Positions 35,156 to 43,408 of a stretch of DNA of 64,000 nucleotides are shown piece by piece; position 1 is the first letter of the stretch; each line of letters starts with the position of its first letter. The position numbers and the translations under genes were made by a program. Location: positions 1-64,000 of the forward strand of contig CAZECN010000011.1 of NCBI GenBank assembly GCA_964510575.1. Reading direction: 5' to 3'. This DNA comes from CALKYB01 sp964510575. GTDB lineage: Bacteria > Bdellovibrionota_C > UBA2361 > SZUA-149 > CALKYB01. A model generated the notes under the pieces. The model made no database searches, was not told where the DNA came from, and worked only from the letters and a program-made list of their open reading frames with translations.

Positions 35156-35368
35156 TAGCTGATCCACTAGTTGAGACTATTGACAAAAACCACATGATTA
35201 AGTCAAAATATTTACAGTGAACGAAGATGAACCCCCGAGTATTTTTTCGCATACTATCTCGCGCGGCCCTAAAAAGGTGCCCCTTTCCGTACCCTATGCT
35301 CAACACCCCTTCTTTCCTCAACAAATATTCGCTAAGCCGGCGGGTCTAACCAAACGAGCGATACTTAT

Positions 35369-36727
35369 TTGAGCGATACTTTTATAACCACCTTGCTTTG
35401 GCATTATTTTTGGCCCGGTTTTGTCGGAGCCTTGCTGTTCTATGGTCTTTGCATAATTTTTGAAACAGCTCTTGTTAGCGCAGCAGCTCCTAGGCTTAAG
35501 GCTTCTGAACGAAAGAAGGCCTTTGGAGCTGCCAGGGCTAGGAAAATTATTGAGAGAAGAGATCGCAACGTTGCTATCTCTCAGGGGTTTGTAGTTCTTT
35601 CCTCAGCTATTTGTTTCGTATTTTTTTTGGCGTTCTCTTCCAATTACCTGTCGGCACTTCCGCTACTACTTCAGGTAGTTTTTTCCCTTTTTAGTTTAGT
35701 GCTGACTTACCTAAAGATCTCGTTTCTGTCGGTGCGCCTAGTAGATTACTTTGAAGCGAACCGAATACTTTCAATTCTTTCATGGCCATATAGCGCTGTT
35801 TCTTGGTTGCTATACCCTTTGACTTTGATTGCCCTACTTCCGGCATATCTGCTTGATCTTTTGCTCGGTCCAAAACCTGAAAAACCTAAAACCGCTGCTG
35901 ATCTTTCGCTGGTAGTGGCAGGGACGGATCAGGAAGTCGAGCTCGATGAAGAAGAGAAGGAGATGATTCAAGGGGTTTGTGAATTTGGCGAAACAGTTGC
36001 CAGAGAGGTGATGACACCGCGAACGGATTTTGTTGTCATTCCTTTGGAGTCAAGTTTTGAGGAAGTGGTTGCTCTGATTAAGTCATCTGGATTTTCACGA
36101 TTTCCAGTAATCGAGGACCGAGTAGATAATGTTGTTGGAATCTTAATGGCCCGAGATTTAATGGACTATGTGGCCAGCTATATTGAAGCCGGAAAGAGCG
36201 ATTTCTCGGTTCGTTCCGTAATGAGAGACGCTTACTTTATTCCTAATACTAAGGTTATTGATGATCTGCTGGCTGAGTTTAAAAAGAGGAAGCAGCACAT
36301 GGCTGTGGTGCTTGACGAGCACGGAGGAGTTGATGGCCTCGTGACTCTTGAGGATTTAATTGAAGAAATCGTTGGCGAAATTTTCGATGAAAGCGATCTT
36401 CCTGAGCCAGAAATACTGGAAAAAGGGGAGGGCGAGGTTTTGCTTGACGGAGGGGTCACCGTCGATGAACTTAATGAGAAGTTCTCTCTGTCGATTCCAG
36501 AAGGCGACTATGACACGGTTGCTGGATATTTGTTGTCAGAGTTGGGTCGGATGCCTGTGCAGGGAGACCTGGTAAGTCTAATGAAAGGTGAAGTCAAAGA
36601 AGGCGAAGGTGAAGGAGTCAAATTAGGAGAGCTTTCAGTTGATAAACTGGAGGGACACCGAATTGAGTCTGTGAAACTAGTTCTCACCCAAGCTGATGAA
36701 AGTGAAGAGATCGAAGTTGGAAATTGA
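35369..36727 (+). CDS. HlyC/CorC-family CNNM-like membrane protein with CBS pair
   Basis: Residues 1-165 form a CNNM/DUF21-type membrane domain of about four helices. Two CBS domains follow (VMTPRTDFVVIPLESSFEEV, then VRSVMRDAYFIPNTKVIDDL with HMAVVLDEHGGVDGLVTLED), and a C-terminal CorC/HlyC transporter-associated domain (GEVLLDGGVTVDELNEKF). Such proteins handle Mg2+ or Co2+ efflux. It starts with TTG (MSDTFITTLLWH), with no strong binding site and no in-frame ATG near; a duplicated GAGCGATACTT lies at the start. The last 40 residues are Glu/Gly-rich. Confidence 0.88.
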   Translation: MSDTFITTLLWHYFWPGFVGALLFYGLCIIFETALVSAAAPRLKASERKKAFGAARARKIIERRDRNVAISQGFVVLSSAICFVFFLAFSSNYLSALPLLLQVVFSLFSLVLTYLKISFLSVRLVDYFEANRILSILSWPYSAVSWLLYPLTLIALLPAYLLDLLLGPKPEKPKTAADLSLVVAGTDQEVELDEEEKEMIQGVCEFGETVAREVMTPRTDFVVIPLESSFEEVVALIKSSGFSRFPVIEDRVDNVVGILMARDLMDYVASYIEAGKSDFSVRSVMRDAYFIPNTKVIDDLLAEFKKRKQHMAVVLDEHGGVDGLVTLEDLIEEIVGEIFDESDLPEPEILEKGEGEVLLDGGVTVDELNEKFSLSIPEGDYDTVAGYLLSELGRMPVQGDLVSLMKGEVKEGEGEGVKLGELSVDKLEGHRIESVKLVLTQADESEEIEVGN

Positions 36728-36775
36728 GTGATGGCTTTGTAGAGCGTATCGCCTTAAATTTTAGAGGATAGAAAT

Positions 36776-37246
36776 ATGGAAAGAATTGGAATTTTACCTC
36801 GTCTAGGCGCTTCTTTTATTGATTTTATTGTTTTAGTCCTTTTCGCAACCCTTTTTGGTTTAGTTTTCGGAAGCCCTTTCGTTATGGGAGGTCTAGGATA
36901 TATTGGAGGTTTGATCTTTTTTGGCGCTCTTTTGGCCTATTCTTACTTGGAGGTTCTATGGGCTCAAACTCCAGGTAAAAAAGTTCTCGGTTTAAAAATT
37001 ATGAATCAGGATGGCAGCGAAGCCTCGCAAGATGTCTTGATGAAAAGATGGGCAATTAAAAATTGCGGTAATCTTTTTAACTTGTTGAGTGCAATAACTA
37101 CCCTTGGCCTTTTTAGTTGGTTGGGCGGAATCGGCGGAATGGTTATTGCTGGTGGATGCTTTCTTATTTTGTCGGCAGATAAGCTTACTCTGCATGACAG
37201 ATTGTCCCAGACTTCTGTTTTTAAGAGCGGTCCTAGTCAGATCTAA
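36776..37246 (+). CDS. RDD-family membrane protein
   Basis: RDD domain with the defining Arg and Asp residues: ILPRLGASFIDFIVLVLFAT near the N-terminus, and TPGKKVLGLKIMNQDGSEAS, a hallmark of the family, about residue 66. Three to four membrane helices, ending with the LTLHDRLSQTSVF block. RDD proteins are small transport-related membrane proteins; some act as Na+/H+ antiporters. AGAGGATAG precedes the ATG. It lies 48 bases after the CorC-like gene and may share its transcript. Confidence 0.85.
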   Translation: MERIGILPRLGASFIDFIVLVLFATLFGLVFGSPFVMGGLGYIGGLIFFGALLAYSYLEVLWAQTPGKKVLGLKIMNQDGSEASQDVLMKRWAIKNCGNLFNLLSAITTLGLFSWLGGIGGMVIAGGCFLILSADKLTLHDRLSQTSVFKSGPSQI

Positions 37247-37396
37247 TACTAGAATTGCTGATTGTTGGTCGAAGGGGTGAATTTGGTGGTTAGGGGCTCG
37301 GAAAAGGTCCAGAGCGTCTCCTTGCATGTCCTTATATCACTGAAAATATTACAGAAACTTCCAAATTTTGAATCCTAAATCGATGTTCGACATCAA

Positions 37397-37423
37397 AATA
37401 ACCGTTAGCTAATTACGGTTATT
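37397..37423. promoter_or_regulatory. Palindrome in the leader of the Lys-rich PHP gene
   Basis: AATAACCGT and ACGGTTATT form a perfect 9-bp inverted repeat, preceded by a smaller GATGT-TCG-ACATC hairpin. They lie in the 270-base space before the gene at 37521. An operator or terminator of the RDD transcript is possible; there is no U tract. The rest of that space shows nothing I recognise. Confidence 0.4.
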
Positions 37424-37520
37424 AGTTGATCTTCACTGGCCCTATGGCCCTTGGGGTACTATTTTTGTCGGGAAACACTTTGGGCTAAACAAGGTCCGGG
37501 TTCATGGGAGAGCTTAAGAA

Positions 37521-38807
37521 ATGGCAACTGTCAGTAAGAAGAAAAAAACAGCCAAAAAGAAACCAGCAACAAAAAAGACCACGGCTAAAAAGCCTAAAAC
37601 TTCGGCTAAGAAATCCACTGTTAAGAGGACAGCGATCAAAGCCTCTGCTAAGCCAAAAAAGGTAAAAGCTTCAACTAAAAAGACTGTAGCCAAGAAATCT
37701 ACAGCTAAAAAGTCAGCGTCGACAAAGGCAGTAGCTAAAAAGACTAGGGCTAAAAATGCCACTACTAAAAAGAAACAAGCGTCAGCAAAAAAGGTTGAAG
37801 CTAAGACTGAAAAAAACCTTGCTGAGAAAATTACTGTAAAGAAGAGAGGTCCAGGGCGTCCTCCTAAGAAGCAAGAAGTTGTTCCTCGCAAGCTTGAAAC
37901 AGCTAGGGAAAAGTTGGTGCGAAAGCAAAAGCAGAAGAGTGGTCTTAAAATAGAAAGGAAATCTGTAGCACCTGAAGCTAAGTCAACTAAGCCAGGAACG
38001 ATACCTTCGCCAACTAAAAAAGAGCTTAGGACTTTCAGACGAGTAGCTGCTGACAACAAAAAGCGAATTAAGAACGAGGAAAAGGCAAAGAAAAAGATTA
38101 AGGGATTTCTTGCGAAGCCTCCTTCGAAGGGTAAGAAATATTCAGTGGATTTACGTGTTCATAGCCCTGGAACAGTAGGTTATTTTACTGCAGGTGGAGT
38201 TGAGCCTGGTCCAGCTTTGGTTCGATTAGCTAAAGTAAAGGGCTTGGATATGGTGGGCCTTACAGATTACTATAATCCAGATTATATTGATGAAGTCCAG
38301 GCCTCAGCCGCAAATTCATCGATGACAATTATTCCTGGCATGGATATGTGTTGTCAGGTGGAAGACTGCGCAGAAGTCTACATCACAACTCTTTTCCCTG
38401 AGACTTACACAGCACTTGAGCTGCAAGAGGTTTTAGATGAGCTTAAGGTTCCTGAGTCTGCTAAAGGAAGAAAAGAGTACTGTATTACAACTCCTTTTGA
38501 GCAGGTGCTGGAAATTGTCGAAAAAAGAGGTGGGGTAGTTATCCCAAGTAGATTGGATAAGACACCTTATCGGCAACTAGCAATTCCTGCTTTGGTTGAG
38601 AAATATGGGATTCATGCTTTCGATTTAGTTCACCCCGAAAATCCAGAATTTTTCAAAAAGTTTTGGCCGAGCGGAGGTTTTACATTCTTCTCCTTTTCTA
38701 ACGCCCATGCACTTGCTCAAATTGGAAGCAGGGCTAAAAAGGTTAAGCTTCAAAGTCCCGGTTTTCAGGGATTGAAAGAACTTGTTCAAAGGCGAATTGA
38801 GGGCTAA
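37521..38807 (+). CDS. Histone H1-like/AT-hook protein fused to a degenerate PHP domain
   Basis: The first 200 residues are Lys/Ala/Thr-rich with many AKK and TKK steps, like eukaryotic H1 tails and bacterial H1-like proteins, and include an AT-hook core KRGPGRPPKK (about 108-117). From about residue 205 a PHP phosphoesterase fold follows: DLRVHSPGTVGY, GLDMVGLTDYYNPDYI, IPGMDMCCQ, GGVVIPSRLDK, FSFSNAHALAQIGSR. The metal ligands are eroded (HxH is RVH, TDH is TDY, AHP is PSR), so catalysis is doubtful. The N-terminus should bind DNA in the minor groove. ATG follows GGGAGAG. It precedes a basic coiled-coil protein, an HU homologue and dnaE. Confidence 0.75.
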   Translation: MATVSKKKKTAKKKPATKKTTAKKPKTSAKKSTVKRTAIKASAKPKKVKASTKKTVAKKSTAKKSASTKAVAKKTRAKNATTKKKQASAKKVEAKTEKNLAEKITVKKRGPGRPPKKQEVVPRKLETAREKLVRKQKQKSGLKIERKSVAPEAKSTKPGTIPSPTKKELRTFRRVAADNKKRIKNEEKAKKKIKGFLAKPPSKGKKYSVDLRVHSPGTVGYFTAGGVEPGPALVRLAKVKGLDMVGLTDYYNPDYIDEVQASAANSSMTIIPGMDMCCQVEDCAEVYITTLFPETYTALELQEVLDELKVPESAKGRKEYCITTPFEQVLEIVEKRGGVVIPSRLDKTPYRQLAIPALVEKYGIHAFDLVHPENPEFFKKFWPSGGFTFFSFSNAHALAQIGSRAKKVKLQSPGFQGLKELVQRRIEG

Positions 38808-38927
38808 TTGCTTAAAATAGCTGCTGTTTTTAGAGTTATTTTACTGTAATTTTAGGTATCAAACTCCCAGTAAGTCTTCATAACATTGTTATAGAGCCCC
38901 AAATTAGAGATTTTTGAGGATTATAAC

Positions 38928-39356
38928 ATGTTTGAAACTGATGAAAGCCGTCGCAAGATTGCCGAAGCTGCGAAGCTAAGATCTCTAGCCGATAAAGAGC
39001 GTAGGCGGAAGAAGAAGCAGGCTGAAAGGCAAAGGGAAAAAGAGCGGCAAAGGAAAGCTGAAATGCGACGTTTCTCTGATGAGATGGCTGCTCAGTATGA
39101 AGGTAAGCAAGCTAAAAGAAACGGCAAAGGTCCTGACGCTGCGCCACCTTCATTGTCTCGTGGCGGTAGGGGCTCAAGTTATAGTCAAGGCAGTCAAGGA
39201 AGTTCTGGTCCAGAGGCTCCCTCTCTCGGTAGGGGTAGATCCAATTCTCAACAAACTCCTACTAGCTACAGCTCACAGGATCCAGCTTCTGGCTCAGGTG
39301 GGGGCCTAGCTAAAGGGCCAGCAACATCAGGTGGCTCTAAGCTAAAAAGATTCTAA
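38928..39356 (+). CDS. Basic coiled-coil protein with Ser/Gly/Gln-rich tail
   Basis: Residues 1-60 form a highly charged helix (RRKIAEAAKLRSLADKERRR, KKKQAERQREKERQRKAEMR) likely to be a single alpha helix or coiled coil with nucleic acid affinity. Residues 65-142 are low complexity, rich in Ser, Gly, Gln and Pro with repeated SLSRGGRG/SLGRGRS units and YSQGSQGSS, ending KLKRF. Not a known family. The disordered RG/SG tail resembles phase-separating RNA- or DNA-binding regions. GAGGA precedes the ATG. It lies between the H1-like gene and the HU-like gene. Confidence 0.6.
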   Translation: MFETDESRRKIAEAAKLRSLADKERRRKKKQAERQREKERQRKAEMRRFSDEMAAQYEGKQAKRNGKGPDAAPPSLSRGGRGSSYSQGSQGSSGPEAPSLGRGRSNSQQTPTSYSSQDPASGSGGGLAKGPATSGGSKLKRF

Positions 39357-39420
39357 GAATTGAAACTAGGCTGAGTAAGGTTCGATAGTAGTTATAGTAA
39401 AAACTACAAAAGGATCCGCC

Positions 39421-39774
39421 ATGAAGCTTTTAGCTCTAATTCCCATTATGTCTTTTCTTTATGTTCCCAGTCTCGAGGCTCAAAGTGCCAAAATATGTAC
39501 GGTGAATTGTCTCTCAGAGTTAATTGAGAAGCGCCATGGTATTGATCACCGAGCTGCAAAGGAGCAGACTGAAGAAGTTTTTCAAGCTATTGAAGAGGCT
39601 CTTCGCCAAGGTAAGAGAGTGCAGATTCGCTCTTTTGGTTCGTTTTACTTGCAAGCAAGAAAAGCCTGGAAAGCTCGCCATCCCAAGACTGGTAAAGTGA
39701 CCAATGTGCCCGCTAGAAAATATCCGAGATTTAGGAGCAGCGACTTGCTAAAGCTCAGGATAAATTCTAGATGA
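39421..39774 (+). CDS. HU/IHF-family DNA-binding protein with signal-peptide-like N-terminus
   Basis: From about residue 28 this is a typical HU/IHF fold: CLSELIEKRHGIDHRAAKEQ, RVQIRSFGSFYLQARKAWKA, HPKTGKVTNVPARKYPRFRS. HU proteins bend DNA as dimers. The open frame adds MKLLALIPIMSFLYVPSLEA, a signal-peptide-like leader, behind AAAAGGATCCGCC. An in-frame GTG at 39505 would give the usual HU start but has no ribosome binding site. Either the protein is exported, or the leader is not translated and the cytoplasmic form starts later. It is near dnaE and the H1-like gene. Confidence 0.78.
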   Translation: MKLLALIPIMSFLYVPSLEAQSAKICTVNCLSELIEKRHGIDHRAAKEQTEEVFQAIEEALRQGKRVQIRSFGSFYLQARKAWKARHPKTGKVTNVPARKYPRFRSSDLLKLRINSR

Positions 39775-39943
39775 GTGTTGATAAAAATAATAGTTGTTCT
39801 AAATCTCTTAGTATTTTTCTCATCTCTATGTCTTGGTGGTCACAATTTGTCCACAGGAGCAGAGGTTAAAGAGCTTAGATTTCAAAGCCCTTTAGTGCTA
39901 TTTTACGGCTTAGTTCTAAGCCAAGGAAATAGTGTTTTAGTCA

Positions 39944-42900
39944 ATGTCCCGTTTCGTTCATCTACATCTACATACCCAGTATAGTGTACTGGATGGTGCT
40001 AACAAGATATCTGGTTTGATGAAGGAAGCCGCTCGTCAAGGGCAGCAGGCTGTGGCCATGACGGACCATGGAAACATGCACGGGGCCGTAGAGTTTTATT
40101 CAGCTGCTTGTGACAATGAAATAAAGCCAATTATAGGCTGTGAGGTTTACCTTAACCCCGTAAGTCGCCATGAGCGAAAACCGCGCTCTCAGGGTGGAGC
40201 CCCAACACATCACTTAACTTTGCTTGCTATGAATAAGCAAGGTTACAAAAATCTTTGTGCCTTGGTTAGTATAGCCTACATCGAAGGCTTTTATTTTAAA
40301 CCTAGAATCGACCATGAACTCCTACGTGAGTATTCGAAGGGAATAGTTTGTTTAAGTGGTTGCTTGAGTAGCGAGTTCGCTGCTGGAGCGAGGGCTGGTG
40401 ATTTATCTAAGGCTCAGGAGACAGCGAGGCTTTACCAAGAGATATTCCAAGATCGTTTTTATCTCGAAGTTCAACCGCATAATATCGTAGAGCAACAGAC
40501 TCTCAATTCCATTGCCGTCGACTGTAGTAAGGAACTTGGTATACCATTGGTAGCTACCAATGATTGTCACTATCTTCATCCCGAAGATGATTACGCTCAA
40601 GAAGTTTTGATGTGTGTTTCTACGGGTAAATTAATTACTGATCCCGACCGTATGAAGCACGAAGGTGCTAGCCTTCATTTTAAAACGGAGCAGGAGATGC
40701 TCAAGTCCATGCCTGGATTAGAGGAGGCTGTTCACCAAAGTTTTGAAATTGCCAATAGATGTGAACTGGAATTTGATTTTAAAACTTATCACATGCCTCA
40801 GTTCGAGCCGCCCAAGCAGCTTAGTCTTCAGGAGCTTTTCGAGAAAGAATGTGAAGACGGATTGCAACGAAGGTTAAAAGAGCTTGCCGATAAGGGTCAA
40901 GCGATTGGTGAGAAAGATCTCCCCGAATACCGGGCAAGGCTTGAAGAGGAGATAGGCCTGATTAATGAGATGGGCTTCTTCGGCTATTTTTTAGTGGTCT
41001 CCGATTTTGTTCAATGGTCAAAAGACAATGATATACCGGTTGGTCCCGGCAGGGGTAGTGCTGCAGGCTCATTAGTGGCTTGGGTGCTGGACATTACTGA
41101 AATTGATCCTATTGCCTATAATCTTCTTTTTGAGAGATTTTTAAATCCTGAAAGAATTAGTCTCCCTGATATCGATATTGATTTCTGTATTAACGGTAGG
41201 GAGAAAGTTATTGAGTACGTTACCGAAAAATACGGAAAAGATAAGGTTGCTCAGATCGTAACTTTTGGAACGCTCAAGGCTAAAGCAGCGATTAAAGATG
41301 TTGGGCGAGTTTTGGGTCTGAGCTATGCTGAAACGGATAGAATCGCTAAATTGATTCCGGCTCCAAGGCAAGGCTTTGACTATCCAATAGCCGAGTCTCT
41401 AAAGATGGAGAAACGCCTTCGAGAATATGCTGAAGGTGAAGGCAAGGAGCTAATTACCCTTGCTCAGAAACTAGAGGGCCTGTCTCGCCATACTTCTACC
41501 CATGCTGCCGGACTGGTAATTTCCGATTTGCCAATCATGGAATACTTACCGCTGATGGTTGATAAAGACAGCCAAGTGGTAACTCAGTTTTCCATGAACG
41601 GGGTAGAGAAAATTGGTTTAGTAAAGTTTGATTTTCTTGGCCTAAAAACCCTAACAGTTTTGCACGAAGCAGTAAGGCTAATTAAGGAAGGGACAGGGAA
41701 AGAGATAGATCTAAGTAAAATAGACTTAGCTGATTCAAAAGTTTTCAAGCTTATTTCCTCAGGTCGAACTATTGGGGTTTTTCAACTGGAGTCTACCGGT
41801 ATTACAGATATGGTGGGCCGGATGAAGCCCAACTGTTTTGAGGATATAGTTGCGATTCTTGCTCTTTACCGTCCGGGTCCGCTGGATTCCGGAATGGCGG
41901 ATGTTTACATCAACCGAAAGCATGGGCGAGAGCCAGTTCGCTTCCAACATCCAATGCTGGAGAAAATTCTAAAAGACACTTACGGAATTATTCTTTATCA
42001 AGAACAGATTATGCAGATTGCCAGAGATATGGCGGGTTATTCTCTTGGTCAAGCGGATATGCTTAGGCGAGCCATGGGTAAAAAGAAACCTGAGGAAATG
42101 GCGAAGCAGCGGGAAATCTTTCAGGAGGGAGCATCTAAGCTTAATGTGAAAGATCAAATTGCACGTGAAGTATTTGATCAAATGGAAACTTTTGCTCGTT
42201 ATGGTTTTAACAGAAGTCATTCTGTTGCTTATGCGATGATTTCCTACCAAACGGCCTATTTAAAAACTCACTTCCCAAAGTATTACCTAGCAGCGCTGAT
42301 GACATTTGAAATGGGGGATACTGAAAAGACACTCAAAAACATTAATGAGTGTAAAGAGATGGGGATAAAAATTTCTCCACCTGATGTAAATAGAGGTCAA
42401 AGTGGCTTCGCAGTTTCTGATAAGAAGATAGTGTTTTCGTTGGCTGCTTTGAAAGGTGTTGGTAAAAAATCCGTCGAGCATTTAATCGAGGAAAGAGAAG
42501 CTAACGGAGATTTTAAGAGCTTGCTTGATTTTTGTTCTCGAGTGGACAGTAGCTTTAATAAACGAGCGCTTGAAAACTTAGTTAAGGCAGGAGCTTTTGA
42601 TTGGTGTGACTTTAGCAGAGCGGAGCTTGTCGAGCGTCTAGAAGATGTGATCAAGCGAGCTGCCAAAGAGCGAGAGCAGAGAGAAAGTAACCAGCTTGGT
42701 CTTTTTGCTGCTGCAGAAGGGCAAGGTGCGGATGGAGTTTATGATCCGGGCAGAGAATTAAGACCGGAGTGGGTGAGTTCTGAGAAACTAGCCAATGAAA
42801 AAGATGCCCTTGGTTTTTATTTATCCGGACATCCTCTAGAGAAGTTTAGTTCGGAAATAGCCATGATTGGTGCTGGCTCAATTGATAGTCTTGCTAACTC

Positions 42901-43408
42901 AGCTGAAGGGTCGCAGGTGACAATTGGGGGTATTATTACTCTGCTTCGAGAGAAGAACACGAAGAAGGGCGATCGCTACGCTACATTTGTTCTTGAAGAT
43001 CTAAGATCGACAATAGAAGTTATAGTATGGCCTGATGTTTACAAAAAGGTTGACCAAATTTTGAGCTCCGAGGATCCAGTTGTGGTGAGTGGAAAGCTCG
43101 ATGTTTCCGATGAGAGACGCCAGATCATTGCGAAAGGGGTTCAATCAGCTATTAGGCTTAGAGATAGTAGTGCTAGAGAAGCTTTGGTTAAAATTCGGTC
43201 AGATGTTTGCTCTGGCGACAAAATATCCCAGCTGAAAGACTTGTTTCGAGCCCATCAAGGTGCTTGCCCAGTAAAGGTGGTATTGACCCGTTCAGGCCAC
43301 AGCGAAACCGTTGTAGCCTTGCCTGGTCAAATTCAGGTTGAACCATCGGAAGGACTCTGTAATAAGGTGGAGCAGCTGTTTGGTGAGCCTGTGATGACAT
43401 TTCGCTAA
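39944..43408 (+). CDS. dnaE: DNA polymerase III alpha subunit
   Basis: The main replicative polymerase, 1154 residues. The N-terminal PHP domain keeps its metal ligands (HLHLHTQYSVLDGA, TDHGNMHG). The polymerase core shows GRGSAAGSLVAWVL and the catalytic PDIDIDF (about residues 404-412), plus RHTSTHAAGLVIS and KFDFLGLKTLTVL. The tail has helix-hairpin-helix (ALKGVGKKSVEHLIEER) and an OB fold (VTIGGIITLLREKNTKKGDR). ATG at 39944, overlapping no other convincing gene. The AI-2E gene starts one base inside its stop (TAATG). Confidence 0.97.
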   Translation: MSRFVHLHLHTQYSVLDGANKISGLMKEAARQGQQAVAMTDHGNMHGAVEFYSAACDNEIKPIIGCEVYLNPVSRHERKPRSQGGAPTHHLTLLAMNKQGYKNLCALVSIAYIEGFYFKPRIDHELLREYSKGIVCLSGCLSSEFAAGARAGDLSKAQETARLYQEIFQDRFYLEVQPHNIVEQQTLNSIAVDCSKELGIPLVATNDCHYLHPEDDYAQEVLMCVSTGKLITDPDRMKHEGASLHFKTEQEMLKSMPGLEEAVHQSFEIANRCELEFDFKTYHMPQFEPPKQLSLQELFEKECEDGLQRRLKELADKGQAIGEKDLPEYRARLEEEIGLINEMGFFGYFLVVSDFVQWSKDNDIPVGPGRGSAAGSLVAWVLDITEIDPIAYNLLFERFLNPERISLPDIDIDFCINGREKVIEYVTEKYGKDKVAQIVTFGTLKAKAAIKDVGRVLGLSYAETDRIAKLIPAPRQGFDYPIAESLKMEKRLREYAEGEGKELITLAQKLEGLSRHTSTHAAGLVISDLPIMEYLPLMVDKDSQVVTQFSMNGVEKIGLVKFDFLGLKTLTVLHEAVRLIKEGTGKEIDLSKIDLADSKVFKLISSGRTIGVFQLESTGITDMVGRMKPNCFEDIVAILALYRPGPLDSGMADVYINRKHGREPVRFQHPMLEKILKDTYGIILYQEQIMQIARDMAGYSLGQADMLRRAMGKKKPEEMAKQREIFQEGASKLNVKDQIAREVFDQMETFARYGFNRSHSVAYAMISYQTAYLKTHFPKYYLAALMTFEMGDTEKTLKNINECKEMGIKISPPDVNRGQSGFAVSDKKIVFSLAALKGVGKKSVEHLIEEREANGDFKSLLDFCSRVDSSFNKRALENLVKAGAFDWCDFSRAELVERLEDVIKRAAKEREQRESNQLGLFAAAEGQGADGVYDPGRELRPEWVSSEKLANEKDALGFYLSGHPLEKFSSEIAMIGAGSIDSLANSAEGSQVTIGGIITLLREKNTKKGDRYATFVLEDLRSTIEVIVWPDVYKKVDQILSSEDPVVVSGKLDVSDERRQIIAKGVQSAIRLRDSSAREALVKIRSDVCSGDKISQLKDLFRAHQGACPVKVVLTRSGHSETVVALPGQIQVEPSEGLCNKVEQLFGEPVMTFR

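Larger units (their letters stand above)
34596..35160. repeat. Intergenic palindrome array bounded by TATACT/AGTATA
   Basis: The 840-base gene-free region before 35369 is filled with TATACT half-sites facing AGTATA half-sites. Three complete elements (34760-34815, 35010-35068, 35097-35155) have perfect terminal arms. Orphan half-sites lie at 34630-34641, 34845-34855 and 34971-34980. Small GC hairpins with tiny loops sit between them: 34602-34618 (GCAGTGC-GAA-GCACTGC), 34991-35008 (GCCATGC/GCATGGC) and 35078-35095 (GCTTTGC-TTAC-GCAAAGC). The 35161-35368 part holds nothing I recognise. Confidence 0.8.

Noticed and set aside
34596..35160. CRISPR array
   Set aside because: Repeats are palindromes with varying arms and irregular spacing, not direct repeats with uniform spacers; no cas genes.
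34596..35160. Integron attC cassette array
   Set aside because: The GTTRRRY/RYYYAAC core sites are absent and no cassette genes lie between elements.
37514..38059. 181-codon minus-strand frame opposite the Lys-rich gene
   Set aside because: Antisense of AAG/AAA-rich codons gives a hydrophobic Phe/Leu/Val-rich artefact.
39775..39984. 69-codon frame with a signal-like start before dnaE
   Set aside because: Overlaps dnaE by 41 bases and has no ribosome binding site or family match; weakly possible.
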